Shown: piece by piece, positions 15,325 to 24,210 of the stretch
Layout of the letters: each line of letters opens with the position of its first letter
Position numbering within the stretch: position 1 is the stretch's first letter
Source of the DNA: an uncultured Paracoccaceae bacterium
Lineage (GTDB): Bacteria > Pseudomonadota > Alphaproteobacteria > Rhodobacterales > Rhodobacteraceae
Length of the DNA stretch: 37,308 nt
NCBI GenBank assembly: GCA_937916485.1
Contig: CALFSV010000214.1
Span: forward strand, 1 to 37,308
Reading direction: 5' to 3'
Position numbers and translations under genes: made by a program
Notes under the pieces: model-generated
Seen by the model: only the letters and a program-made list of their open reading frames with translations
Told to the model about the DNA's origin: nothing
Databases searched by the model: none

Positions 15325-16002
15325 ATGTCTACCGAAAACCCTGTCAACCCACTCCCCCCAGTCGTGGTGATCCTCACCTTGATGATTTTCGCGGTTGAGG
15401 CAGTGCTGAGCCTTGGGGCGCAGGGCATCGTCGGCGGCCCGTCGGCGGTGGGCTGGCGCCTCGCGGCGATGTCGGACTGGGGCTATTCCCCGCTGGTCTG
15501 GGAACAATTGGCATTGCGGGGTGACTGGTCCTTTGACATCGTCAAACGCTTTGTCACCTACGCCTTTGTTCACGTCACCTTTACCCATGCCCTGTTTGCC
15601 GGGGCTCTGTTCCTCGCGCTGGGCAAGTTTGTCGGTGATGTGTTCCACTGGCTTGCCGTGCTTGCCGTGTTTGTCGTGGCCGCGGTGGCGGGGGCCGTTG
15701 TCTTTGGCCTGAGCATCGATACCAACCTTGCGCTGATCGGGGCCTATCCGCCCGTCTACGGCATGATCGGGGCCTTTACCTACATCATGTGGATGCGCCT
15801 TGGGGCGGCAGGCCAGAACCAGTTGGGGGCCTTTCGCCTGATCGGGTTTCTGCTGGCCTTGCAGCTAGTCTTTGGGCTGTTGTTCGGGGCGGACCCGACC
15901 TGGGTCGCGGACCTGTCCGGGTTTGTCGCCGGGTTGGCCCTGTCACCCCTTGTGGCGCCCGGCGGTTGGCGGGCGTTCCTTGCCCGGGTGCGCCAGCGTT
16001 AG
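15325..16002 (+). CDS. Rhomboid-fold membrane protein lacking catalytic residues
   Basis: 225 aa from the ATG at 15325 (AAGGA eight bases upstream; the ATG at 15316 has no room for a site). Six hydrophobic helices follow the rhomboid layout: RFVTYAFVHVTFTH, then GAYPPVYGMIGAFTY, then ADLSGFVAGL. At the diagnostic positions the protease residues are absent. The H-x3-N motif is H88...A92, the GxSG serine position is Tyr141 (GAYPP) and the last-helix His is Asp196 (AD-LSGF). It is therefore probably a non-proteolytic rhomboid homologue. It is divergent from trpS and convergent with murJ. Confidence 0.75.
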   Translation: MSTENPVNPLPPVVVILTLMIFAVEAVLSLGAQGIVGGPSAVGWRLAAMSDWGYSPLVWEQLALRGDWSFDIVKRFVTYAFVHVTFTHALFAGALFLALGKFVGDVFHWLAVLAVFVVAAVAGAVVFGLSIDTNLALIGAYPPVYGMIGAFTYIMWMRLGAAGQNQLGAFRLIGFLLALQLVFGLLFGADPTWVADLSGFVAGLALSPLVAPGGWRAFLARVRQR

Positions 16003-16031
16003 ACGACCTGTGGTTGGGGTGATCCAAAGGG

Positions 16032-16046
16032 CGCGCCTGCGGCGCG
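16032..16046. terminator. Short GC hairpin between convergent genes
   Basis: CGCGCC-TGC-GGCGCG, flanked by AAGGG and CCCTT that could extend it with a bulge, lies between the rhomboid-like stop (16002) and the murJ stop (16080). It may act on either transcript. Confidence 0.35.
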
Positions 16047-16079
16047 ACACCCTTGTCCTCGCCATCCCTTCGGGTTGGC

Positions 16080-17666
16080 TCAGCGTCGAAGGGCGCGGCG
16101 GAATTCCGACAGCTTGAAGGCCCCGAACAACTGGCCCACGCCAAAGTAGGTGACGACGCCGATGCCGACCAGAACCGCCAGAGCGGCATAGCGGATCGTG
16201 GGGGCACCCAAAAGCGAGGTCATCGCCGCCGAGGCCAGCCAAAGCACCCCTCCCATCACCAGCGAGGCCGCCATGATCCGCCAGATCCGTTGCCGGAACC
16301 GGCTGTCGGTACGGGCGGCGTCGCCCATGTTTCGCGAACCGATCCACAGCAGGACAACCATCCCCCAGCCAGCAAGCGTCGTCCCTATTGCAGCGGCGAT
16401 GTAGCCGATGACGGGCGACAGGCCCACTGCGACGCCAGCGTTGATGACCATCGCGGCCACCGCAAAATAGAACGGCCGCCGGGTGTCTTCGCGGGCAAAA
16501 AACAACGGCTGCAGGGTCTTTTGCAGGACAAAGGCGGGCAGGCCAAGCCCGTAGACCGCAACGGCAAGGGCCGTGGCCATCGTGTCGTCGGACGCAAAGG
16601 CACCGCGTTGAAACAGCACTGACACCAACGGCACCGGGATGGCGACAAGGGCCACCGCCGCCGGGATGGTCAGGGCTAGTGAGAGCTCGGCGGCCCGGTT
16701 GAACGCATCCCGCCCCCCGACTGTATCGCCAGCCCCCAGCCGGCGCGACAGGTCGGGCAGCAGGACCACCCCGACAGCTATGCCGACGACGCCCAAAGGT
16801 AGCTGGTAAAGCCGGTCGGCATAGCTAAGCCAAGCGACCGCCCCGTCAAAGAAACTTGCCACCTGTCGCCCGATCAGCAGGTTGATCTGAACCACCCCTC
16901 CGGCCAGGGCGGCGGGGGCGGCGATGATGGCCAACCGCTTGAGGTCCGGCGTCATGCGCGGCCAGCGCGGACGGAACGAATAGCCGGCCCGCGATGCCGC
17001 CCACCACACCAGCCCAAGCTGGCCGATCCCGCCCAGCGGGACGGCAAGTGCCAAACTGTCCCCGACCTTCAGCCCCAGGGCCTCGTCGATACCTATCCCA
17101 AGCGCGTCTGATCCCGGCATTCCAAGGGCGGCGCCAATCAGAACCGCCAGAATGAAGATGATGTTCAGAAGGGCAGGGGCCGCCGCAGCTGCCAGAAACC
17201 GGCCCGAGGCATTCAGAACCCCCGACATCAAGGCGGCTAGTGAGATGAACAGGATGTATGGAAAGGCCAGCCGCCCATATTCAACCGCCAGATCGAACCT
17301 CTCATCTCCGGCAAAACCACTGGCCATCAGCCAGACAAGGCCCGGCATGAAGATGACACCGATTGCGGTAAAGACCGACAGCAGGACCACCATGCCCATG
17401 AACGCGTCCTGGGCAAAATCCTCGGCCCCTTCACCGGCCTCCAGCTTTTTGGAGAACATCGGGATGAAGGCCATGTTGAACGCCCCTTCCGCAAAGAAGC
17501 GGCGGAACATGTTGGGCAGGGAGAAAGCAACCAGAAACGCCTCTGCGATCGGGCCTGCCCCAAGGTAGGCCGCGATCATGATGTCCCGCACAAAGCCCAG
17601 AACTCTGGAGAGCATTGTCCAAAGACCAACTGTGACAAAACCACGGATGAGGGAAATAGGTTTCAA
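16080..17666 (-). CDS. murJ: Lipid II flippase MurJ (MviN)
   Basis: 528 aa, a polytopic MOP-superfamily protein with about 14 hydrophobic helices. The N terminus KPISLIRGFVTVGLWTMLSR followed by VLGFVRDIMIAAYLGAG, and the FRRFFAEGAFNMAFIP segment, are MurJ hallmarks. It translocates lipid II across the inner membrane for peptidoglycan synthesis. The start is a TTG at 17666 with CGGAG seven bases upstream. No in-frame ATG or GTG gives the conserved N terminus, so a TTG start seems real. It lies 140 bp downstream of glnD on the same strand. Confidence 0.94.
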   Translation of the reverse strand: MKPISLIRGFVTVGLWTMLSRVLGFVRDIMIAAYLGAGPIAEAFLVAFSLPNMFRRFFAEGAFNMAFIPMFSKKLEAGEGAEDFAQDAFMGMVVLLSVFTAIGVIFMPGLVWLMASGFAGDERFDLAVEYGRLAFPYILFISLAALMSGVLNASGRFLAAAAAPALLNIIFILAVLIGAALGMPGSDALGIGIDEALGLKVGDSLALAVPLGGIGQLGLVWWAASRAGYSFRPRWPRMTPDLKRLAIIAAPAALAGGVVQINLLIGRQVASFFDGAVAWLSYADRLYQLPLGVVGIAVGVVLLPDLSRRLGAGDTVGGRDAFNRAAELSLALTIPAAVALVAIPVPLVSVLFQRGAFASDDTMATALAVAVYGLGLPAFVLQKTLQPLFFAREDTRRPFYFAVAAMVINAGVAVGLSPVIGYIAAAIGTTLAGWGMVVLLWIGSRNMGDAARTDSRFRQRIWRIMAASLVMGGVLWLASAAMTSLLGAPTIRYAALAVLVGIGVVTYFGVGQLFGAFKLSEFRRALRR

Positions 17667-17746
17667 GATGCGCTCCGCCCCGGTAGGGTTGGGCGGGTTT
17701 TATACCAAGGTGACCAGAGCCGATAGGGGTGGCGATAGGGGAGCCT

Positions 17747-17762
17747 GAGGCCGAGGGGCCTC
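17747..17762 (-). terminator. Hairpin after glnD
   Basis: GAGGCC-GAGG-GGCCTC, a 6-bp stem about 45 nt past the glnD stop. No U-tract, so it may be a read-through structure in a glnD-murJ transcript. Confidence 0.3.
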
Positions 17763-17806
17763 GCGGTCCGGGCGTTGGCCCTATCGCACCCGGTGCCCGC
17801 TTTGTG

Positions 17807-20608
17807 CTATTCCCGCGCCCGTTCGGCCCCCCGCTCGATCGCCTCGCGCAGTTTCCTTTCAAGGGACTTCTGCTTGCTCTCGGAATGATATTTCAGGCCG
17901 AACATGTCCTTGACGTAGAAGGTGTCGACCACCTGCTCACCATAGGTCGCGATCACGGCCGAGGCGATATAGACGTTCTGTGCAGCAAGCGCCCGGGTCA
18001 GGTCATAAAGCAGGCCGGGCCGGTCACGGGTATCGACCTCAATGATGGTGTAGATCTCGGACCCTTCGTTGTCGAAAGTGATCGAGGTCGGAACCCGGAA
18101 GGCGCGTTCGCGCTTTTTGATCTTGTCGCGATCCTTCAGCGCGTCGCGGGCGACCACTTCACCGCGCAGGGTGCGCGAAATCATCTGGCGCAGGCGGGGC
18201 AGGCGGGCCTCTTCGTAGGGGTGTCCGTCGGCGTCCTGCACCCAGAAGATGGCCGTCGCAAAGCCGTCCTTGGAGGTATAGGTGCGGGCGTCGACCACAT
18301 TGGCCCCGACAAGGGCAAGGGCCCCGGTCATCCGCGAAAACAGGCCCGGGTGATCGGCCATGGCAAAGCAGGCGCGCGTCGCATCGCGGTCCGGGTCAAG
18401 CTTGAGGTCGATCCGGATCTCGTCCGTGCCAAGGTCGAGCAAAAGCCGTGCAAAGATGGCATGCGCCGCTGTCGGAAGCCCCTGCCAATAGGGGCCGTAA
18501 TGGCGGCCGGTCTCGGTGCGGAGCGCCTTTGCATCCCAATCGCTCAAAGCTTCGCGCAAGGACCGCTTGGCCTCGGCTTCCAGCTTGTCGCGGTTTAGAT
18601 CCTCAAGTCCGGTTTCAAGGGCGGTATCGGTCGCACGGTAAAGCCCACGCAGAAGCATGGCCTTCCAGTTGTTCCAGGTATTGGGGCCAACGCCCCGGAT
18701 GTCGCAGACGGTCAGGACCGTCAGAAGGTCCAGTCTTTCCTTGCTTTTGACCGCCTTGGCAAAGTCGCGCACGGTCCTGGGCTCGGCAATATCGCGCTTC
18801 TGGGCCATGTCCGACATCAGAAGGTGGTAGCGCACCAGCCATTCGACGGTCTCGCATTCCTTCTTGGTCAGGCCCAGCCTTGGGGCGACCTTGCGGGCGA
18901 TCTGTGCCCCAAGGACTGAATGGTCGTCAGGCCGCCCTTTTCCGATGTCATGCAGGAGAAGGGCGACGTATAGCACCTTGCGGTTCACCCCGGCCTTCAG
19001 GACCTTGCTGGCGATCGGCAATTCCTCGACCAGTTCGCCCCGCTCGATCTTGCTCAGATGCGAGATGCACTGGATGATATGTTCGTCCACGGTGAACGAA
19101 TGGTACATGTTGTATTGCACCATCGCGACGATCGGGGCGAATTCGGGAATGAACGCTTCCAGCAGGCCAAGTTCGTTCATTCGGCGCAGGGCCCGTTCCG
19201 GGTTTCCGTGCTTAAGGAGCAGGTCAAGGAACAGGCGGTTCGCCACCGGATCCTCGCGCAGTTTTGCGTCGATCAGGTGCAGATTGGCGGACAACAGACG
19301 CATGGCGTCAGGATGCAGCAGGGTGCCGGTCCGCAGTGCCTCTTCAAAGATGCGCAGCATGTTGAGCGGGTCTTTGAGAAACGCCTTTTCATCGTCAACC
19401 GTCAGTCGGTTTTGCTTGATCGCATAGGGTGCCTTGGCGGACTTGCGACGGGACAAAAGCCGGGTCAGCATCGGCTCTCGCTTGGTGTGGGTTGCCTCTT
19501 GGGCGGTCAGAAAAATGCGGGTCAGTTCACCAACCCGCGTGGCGTGACGGAAGTAGTCCTGCATGAAATGTTCGACGGCTCGGCGACCACCTTCGTCGAC
19601 ATATCCCAGCCGGCTGGCCACCTCGACCTGAAGATCAAAGGTCAACTGGTCCAGCGGACGGCCTGTGATGAGGTGGAGATGACAGCGCACCGCCCAGAGA
19701 AAGTCCTCCGCCCGGATGAAGGTCTGGAACTCTTCAAAGGTAAAGACGCCCTTTTCGACCAGTTCTTCCGCGCCGCGCACACCGTAGACGTATTTGCCAA
19801 TCCAATAGAGGGACTGAAGGTCGCGCAGGCCGCCCTTGCCCTCTTTGACGTTGGGCTCGACCACATATCTTTGACCGCCCTGTTTGCGATGCCGCTCAGA
19901 CCGTTCGGCCAGCTTTGCCTCGATGAAGTCCGATGTGGTGTTGCGAAACAAGTCGATCCAAAGCCGTTCGCGCAAAGTATCGGCCAGGTCTTCAGCACCT
20001 GCCAGGTAGCGGAATTCGACCAGGCTGGTGCGGATCGTGTAGTCTTCTCGGGCAAGGCGCAGGCAATCTTTGATGGTTCGGGACGCGTGGCCGACCTTCA
20101 GTTTGAGGTCCCAAAGCATGTAGAGCATGGATTCGATGACGCTCTCGGCCCACGGGGTAATCTTGTAAGGCGTCAGGAACAGCAGATCGACGTCCGATTG
20201 CGGCGCCATTTCGCCGCGGCCATAGCCGCCCACGGCGATCAGGGTCAGCTTTTCGCCTTCTGTCGGGTTCGGACAGGGGTGGATGCGGTTAAGGGCCACG
20301 CTGAAAACGGTCGTGACCAGCTGGTCGGTCAGCCAGGAATAGGCGTATTTCGTTGGCCGGGATGCGAATGGGTCTGCCACAAAGGCCTGTTCTATGGCTT
20401 TCATGGCAGACTGCCGAGCATCGCTCAGCTCGCGCACAACCGCGCGCCGCATTTCGCGCGCGTCGACACAAGCGTCGAGAGCCGACGCAATCGCCAGCCT
20501 TACGGCCTCTTCGTTAAAGATCTCCCGCCGGGGCAGGATCAGATCGGATGACGAAGAAAGGTCATGTGATGGGTCTGCGTCAGGCCGTGCCAGGTCAGAA
20601 CCCGGCAC
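17807..20608 (-). CDS. glnD: PII uridylyltransferase/uridylyl-removing enzyme GlnD
   Basis: About 933 aa. Domains in order: nucleotidyltransferase with GGYGRGEMAPQSDVDLLFL (near 127-145; the two Asp are metal ligands), a GlnE-like helical region, an HD domain with LLHDIGKGRPDDHS (near 552), and two C-terminal ACT domains (near 747 and 854; ADHPGLF and RDRPGLLYDL). It uridylylates and deuridylylates PII proteins in response to glutamine, controlling nitrogen assimilation. The frame is open to 20941 inside the upstream lipoprotein gene. The GTG at 20608, which overlaps that gene's stop by 14 bp, is the best guess, but the exact start is uncertain (TTG 20614 is an alternative). Confidence 0.93.
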   Translation of the reverse strand: MPGSDLARPDADPSHDLSSSSDLILPRREIFNEEAVRLAIASALDACVDAREMRRAVVRELSDARQSAMKAIEQAFVADPFASRPTKYAYSWLTDQLVTTVFSVALNRIHPCPNPTEGEKLTLIAVGGYGRGEMAPQSDVDLLFLTPYKITPWAESVIESMLYMLWDLKLKVGHASRTIKDCLRLAREDYTIRTSLVEFRYLAGAEDLADTLRERLWIDLFRNTTSDFIEAKLAERSERHRKQGGQRYVVEPNVKEGKGGLRDLQSLYWIGKYVYGVRGAEELVEKGVFTFEEFQTFIRAEDFLWAVRCHLHLITGRPLDQLTFDLQVEVASRLGYVDEGGRRAVEHFMQDYFRHATRVGELTRIFLTAQEATHTKREPMLTRLLSRRKSAKAPYAIKQNRLTVDDEKAFLKDPLNMLRIFEEALRTGTLLHPDAMRLLSANLHLIDAKLREDPVANRLFLDLLLKHGNPERALRRMNELGLLEAFIPEFAPIVAMVQYNMYHSFTVDEHIIQCISHLSKIERGELVEELPIASKVLKAGVNRKVLYVALLLHDIGKGRPDDHSVLGAQIARKVAPRLGLTKKECETVEWLVRYHLLMSDMAQKRDIAEPRTVRDFAKAVKSKERLDLLTVLTVCDIRGVGPNTWNNWKAMLLRGLYRATDTALETGLEDLNRDKLEAEAKRSLREALSDWDAKALRTETGRHYGPYWQGLPTAAHAIFARLLLDLGTDEIRIDLKLDPDRDATRACFAMADHPGLFSRMTGALALVGANVVDARTYTSKDGFATAIFWVQDADGHPYEEARLPRLRQMISRTLRGEVVARDALKDRDKIKKRERAFRVPTSITFDNEGSEIYTIIEVDTRDRPGLLYDLTRALAAQNVYIASAVIATYGEQVVDTFYVKDMFGLKYHSESKQKSLERKLREAIERGAERARE

Positions 20609-21782
20609 CGCCAAAGCTTCGTGGGGCTGCTTCAAGTACGACCACCTGGTTGTTGCGGATCGTGGCGACGGCCAGTCCGCGTTGATTGGTGCCATTCGGC
20701 AAAAGACGGAATATCCCGGCCGTCCCCTGGAACCCCTGGGGCTGGGTGAGAGAGGCCGCCGACAGGGCATTGGGGTCACCTTGGGCGACAAGCGCGCCAA
20801 TTGCTGCGATCCCGTCATAGGCGAGGCCGGCAAGAGGATGCGGAGATTCGCCGAAGGCGGTAAAATAGCGACTTTCAAAGATGTTTGCCATGTTCTGGTC
20901 AGGCATCGCGAACAGTCCGCCTTGCAAACCAGGCAGAGCATAGCCCTGCGGTGCCACGTCCCAACGGGTCAGGCCGATGTATTGGGTGGTTGCCGGGTCC
21001 AGTCCCCGCTCGGGCAGGGCGGTGGCCAGAATGGGCAGGTCGGCGTTGGCGCCTGCTGTCATCACGATCGCGTCGACGCCGCTCGAATTTGCGGCCTGCG
21101 CAATGCCGCTGGCTGCCGCAAAGATGCCGTCCTGGGAGAGCGGATAGCTTTGCGATCCGATCAACGTCCCCCCCGCACCGCGCACTGCAGAGGCGACTGC
21201 GTCGCGCCCGACGTTGCCTTGCAGGTCATCCGCATGGACCGCCAGATAGCTGTTGATCCCGTTGCGCCGAGCGTACTGGACTAGACGCTCTGCGGTATTC
21301 TGGAATGTTGGCCCAAGGATAAAGACGTTGCCGCCTGCAATGGTCGGATTGTTTGAAAACGCCAGAACGTTGATCCCGGTATTGGCCAGGACCACCCCGG
21401 CGGCATTGGCCGAGTCGGCGAAGAGTGGCCCAAGCAGGATCATTGCCCCATCGTTATAGGCCCGCGTCGCCGCAATCGCCGCTTGATCAGGGGTTGCGCC
21501 GCTGCTGTAGACACGCAGATCGATGGTCACACCGTTCAGGTCGGAGATCGCCATCCGCGCGGCATTCTCTAGGTTTCGGGCGAGGAAGTCGTTCGTTGCG
21601 TCATCCGTGCCAGTCGGCACCATCAGGGCCACCTTGACGGGTGCACCCGCTCGGACCTGAGGGGCTTGCCCACCAGAAGGGCCGGACAAGCCAACTGGGG
21701 TACAGGCGGCAAGCCAGCCCAGCGCCAAAACAGCGAAAATGCGGGTGGCGGCCTTGCGGCGACTGATCAAACGGGCAAACAT
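20595..21782 (-). CDS. LpoA-like penicillin-binding protein activator lipoprotein
   Basis: 395 aa from the ATG at 21782 (AAAGGAG upstream). The N terminus is a lipoprotein signal with lipobox LAAC (Cys27). The rest is a type I periplasmic-binding fold: VKVALMVPTGTDDATNDFLARNL, then ILLGPLFADSANAAGVVLANTGI. This is the Peripla_BP_6/LppC group that includes LpoA, an outer-membrane activator of PBP1A. In E. coli lpoA lies between rsmI and yraN; here it is divergent from rsmI-yraN, supporting the assignment. A role in peptidoglycan synthesis is inferred, as sequence similarity to true LpoA is limited to the fold. Confidence 0.8.
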   Translation of the reverse strand: MFARLISRRKAATRIFAVLALGWLAACTPVGLSGPSGGQAPQVRAGAPVKVALMVPTGTDDATNDFLARNLENAARMAISDLNGVTIDLRVYSSGATPDQAAIAATRAYNDGAMILLGPLFADSANAAGVVLANTGINVLAFSNNPTIAGGNVFILGPTFQNTAERLVQYARRNGINSYLAVHADDLQGNVGRDAVASAVRGAGGTLIGSQSYPLSQDGIFAAASGIAQAANSSGVDAIVMTAGANADLPILATALPERGLDPATTQYIGLTRWDVAPQGYALPGLQGGLFAMPDQNMANIFESRYFTAFGESPHPLAGLAYDGIAAIGALVAQGDPNALSAASLTQPQGFQGTAGIFRLLPNGTNQRGLAVATIRNNQVVVLEAAPRSFGGAGF

Positions 21783-21838
21783 GAAATCTCACTCCTTTGG
21801 GTGGCTCGGGGTGCATTCTGGCTTGAATGTCCTTTGCT

Positions 21839-21855
21839 CAGGCCGGGACGGCCTG
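21839..21855. promoter_or_regulatory. Inverted repeat between divergent lpoA-like and rsmI genes
   Basis: CAGGCCG-GGA-CGGCCTG, a perfect 7+7 dyad 57 bp from the lipoprotein start and 49 bp from the rsmI start. It could be an operator or a transcript hairpin. Confidence 0.3.
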
Positions 21856-21903
21856 CCATGATTATCGGGGCCATCATAAAGCGGAGGCTGCGCGGGTCTA
21901 GTT

Positions 21904-22779
21904 ATGAATCATGTATTGAAGTCCATTTCCGCCGGTCTCTACTTTGTTGCCACGCCGATCGGAACCGCCCGGGACATCACCCTACGTGGCCTCGACCTTT
22001 TGGCAAGCGTCGACGTCATTGCGGCAGAAGACACCCGGACGGCCCGAAAACTGATGGAAATTCACGGCGTACCGTTGGGGAACCGGCCGGTGATCGCCTA
22101 CCATGACCACTCCGGAGCAGGACAAAGGGACCGGATTGTTGAGATGATCTCTTCCGGTCGGTCAGTGGCCTATGTATCCGAAGCAGGGACGCCACTTGTC
22201 GCGGACCCTGGATATGCTCTGGGCCAGGCCGTGATCGGCGCGGGGCTCAAGGTCTATGCGGCCCCCGGCGCCTCGGCCGTGCTGGCGGCACTGGCCGTGG
22301 CGGGGCTGCCAACAGACCGTTTCGCCTTTCTCGGTTTCCTGCCGGCGGGGGAAAGCCAGCGAGAAACTGCGCTGGCCCAGGTGCGGGCCCTCGATATGAC
22401 CCTCGTATTTTATGAATCGCCCAAGCGCGTTGGTGAAATGTTAGGGAATCTTGTGCAAGTGTTCGGAGGCGAGAGGAAAGGTGCTGTCTGCCGGGAATTG
22501 ACAAAACGCTTTGAAGAGGTGCGCCGCGGCTCCTTGGAGGAGCTGGCACAGGCCTATGCGGGTGTTCCGGTAAAGGGCGAGATTGTTGTTGTCGTTGGTC
22601 GTCCGCAGGCCGAAACTGTCACGTCTGAAGATATCGAGGCTGCATTGCGCGAGGCGATGATGACCATGCGTGTCAAGGATGCCGCGGCCGTGGTTGCGGG
22701 GGCTTTCGGGCGGCCAAAGCGCGAAGTGTATCAGATTGCCCTTCATATGGGCGGCACAGAGGGTGGTTCGGACGAATGA
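21904..22779 (+). CDS. rsmI: 16S rRNA (cytidine-1402 2'-O)-methyltransferase RsmI
   Basis: 291 aa, SAM-dependent tetrapyrrole-methylase fold. Motifs are LYFVATPIGTARDITLRGLD (about 12-31), IAAEDTRTARKLM, VAYVSEAGTPLVADPG and APGASAVLAALAVAGLP, all diagnostic of RsmI (YraL). It methylates the ribose of C1402 in 16S rRNA near the P site. It begins a plus-strand run with yraN (4-nt overlap) and gshB. The C-terminal segment (AALREAMMTMRVKDAAAVVAGA) is the family's extra helical domain. Confidence 0.95.
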   Translation: MNHVLKSISAGLYFVATPIGTARDITLRGLDLLASVDVIAAEDTRTARKLMEIHGVPLGNRPVIAYHDHSGAGQRDRIVEMISSGRSVAYVSEAGTPLVADPGYALGQAVIGAGLKVYAAPGASAVLAALAVAGLPTDRFAFLGFLPAGESQRETALAQVRALDMTLVFYESPKRVGEMLGNLVQVFGGERKGAVCRELTKRFEEVRRGSLEELAQAYAGVPVKGEIVVVVGRPQAETVTSEDIEAALREAMMTMRVKDAAAVVAGAFGRPKREVYQIALHMGGTEGGSDE

Positions 22780-23153
22780 ATACAAGTGCAAGGAACACTA
22801 GGGGACTTACGAGCTATCATTCAGGGGTTGCAGCGGAAGATATCGTGGCGCGGGATTATCGCAACCGTGGGCGATCCATTGCCTGCCAACGGTGGCGGGG
22901 GACGTCCGGCGAAGTCGATCTGATCGCCCGCAACGAAGATCAGGTGATCTTTGTAGAGGTGAAGAAAAGCAGCAGTTTCGACAAGGCCGCGCTTATGTTG
23001 GGTCGGCGCCAGATGGATCGTCTTTGCTCGGCTGCAAGTGAGTTTCTGGCGGGTGAGCCGGCGGGACAATTGACTGATGTGAGATTCGATCTGGCGTTGG
23101 TCAACGGGCGGGGCGAGGTCCGTGTTATCGAAAATGCTTTTGGAGCAGTTTGA
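22776..23153 (+). CDS. yraN: YraN/UPF0102 nuclease-like protein
   Basis: 125 aa. The start ATG overlaps the rsmI stop (ATGA at 22776-22779). The fold is an endonuclease-like (PD-(D/E)XK) core: GVAAEDIVARDYRNRG helix, then RGTSGEVDLIARNEDQVIFVEVKK, where the Glu/Asp/Glu-x-Lys pattern is the putative active site. Its biological role is unsettled. Linkage to rsmI and an lpoA-like gene is conserved even in E. coli. It appears intact and of family-typical length. Confidence 0.9.
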   Translation: MNTSARNTRGLTSYHSGVAAEDIVARDYRNRGRSIACQRWRGTSGEVDLIARNEDQVIFVEVKKSSSFDKAALMLGRRQMDRLCSAASEFLAGEPAGQLTDVRFDLALVNGRGEVRVIENAFGAV

Positions 23154-23226
23154 CCAATAGGCCCCATTGCGCGGCGAGCGGGGTTGGGCCATGTATCGGG
23201 CTAACCCCGGAGAAAAGTCTGTCCAA

Positions 23227-24171
23227 ATGACCCTTAATGTTGCCTTCCAAATGGACCCGATCGGGTCGATCAACATTGACGCAGACAGCAGCTTTCGACT
23301 GGCAGAAGAGGCTCAGGCAAGGGGTCACAGCCTGTTCTACTACACGCCTGACCGACTGGCCTATCAAGAAGGTCGGATAACGGCGCGGGGTTGGCCTTTG
23401 ACCGTTCGTCGGGTGAAGGGAGACCATTTCGAGCTTGGAAAAGAGCAACAGGTCGATCTGAGCAGCTTCGACGTGGTCTGGTTGCGCCAGGATCCGCCGT
23501 TTGACATGGGCTACATCACGACCACGCATCTCCTTGATATGCTTCGCGACACCACTTTGGTGGTGAATGACCCATTTTGGGTTCGCAACTATCCCGAGAA
23601 GCTTCTGGTCCTGCGATTCCCGGATCTGACCCCGCCAACTGCGATTGCGCGCGACCTTGCGACCCTGCGGGCCTTTCGCGCAAAGCATGGAGACATCATT
23701 CTCAAGCCTCTTTACGGGAACGGCGGGGCGGGTGTCTTCAAACTGACGAGCGATGACAGCAACCTGGCGTCGCTTCATGAGATGTTCACTGGCATCAATC
23801 GAGAGCCACTGATCGTTCAGAAGTTTTTGCCGGCGGTTCGCAAGGGCGACAAGCGGGTCATTCTTGTTGATGGCGAGCCAGTCGGTGCCATCAACCGTGT
23901 TCCTGCAGAAGGGGAGACGAGGTCGAACATGCACGTTGGTGGTCGACCGGAAAAGGTGGCCCTGACAGAGCGGGACAAGGAGATATGCGCCCGTATTGGC
24001 CCCTTGTTGCGCGAGAAGGGGCAGATCTTTGTTGGCATCGATGTCATTGGGGACTGGTTGACGGAAATCAACGTGACCTCGCCGACCGGTATCCAGGAGC
24101 TAGAACGCTTTGACGGGGAAAACATCGCCGCCAAGGTCTGGGAGGCCATCGAAGCGCGTCGTCGGGGCTAG
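23227..24171 (+). CDS. gshB: Glutathione synthetase
   Basis: 314 aa from the ATG at 23227, chosen because the family begins at LNVAFQMDP; earlier in-frame starts (TTG 23167, ATG 23191) would add an atypical 12-20 residues. It joins gamma-glutamylcysteine and glycine using ATP. Family features: [24 protein letters not shown]-terminal domain, [26 protein letters not shown], an ATP-grasp loop [14 protein letters not shown], and C-terminal [13 protein letters not shown]. It follows yraN after 73 bp in the same direction. The glutathione product would supply the GST encoded at 25816-26682. Confidence 0.94.
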   Translation: MTLNVAFQMDPIGSINIDADSSFRLAEEAQARGHSLFYYTPDRLAYQEGRITARGWPLTVRRVKGDHFELGKEQQVDLSSFDVVWLRQDPPFDMGYITTTHLLDMLRDTTLVVNDPFWVRNYPEKLLVLRFPDLTPPTAIARDLATLRAFRAKHGDIILKPLYGNGGAGVFKLTSDDSNLASLHEMFTGINREPLIVQKFLPAVRKGDKRVILVDGEPVGAINRVPAEGETRSNMHVGGRPEKVALTERDKEICARIGPLLREKGQIFVGIDVIGDWLTEINVTSPTGIQELERFDGENIAAKVWEAIEARRRG

Positions 24172-24175
24172 GGCC

Positions 24176-24197
24176 AAGAATTTTCGCGAAAATTCTT
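24176..24197. terminator. Perfect 22-bp palindrome between convergent gshB and comM
   Basis: AAGAATTTT-CGCG-AAAATTCTT, arms 9 bp around a self-complementary centre, starting five bases after the gshB stop and ending 13 bases before the comM stop. It is symmetric, so it could serve both transcripts. The arms end in UUCUU, but no separate U-run follows. Confidence 0.6.
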
Positions 24198-24210
24198 CCC
24201 CGCTCGGCGT

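Noticed and set aside
19058..20551. A 497-codon open frame on the + strand opposite glnD
   Set aside because: glnD on the minus strand has every domain motif. The antisense frame has no recognisable motif and is the expected by-product of high GC at third positions.
23167..23226. A longer gshB starting at TTG 23167 or ATG 23191
   Set aside because: The family begins at the NVAFQMDP strand, and the extra residues look like translated leader.
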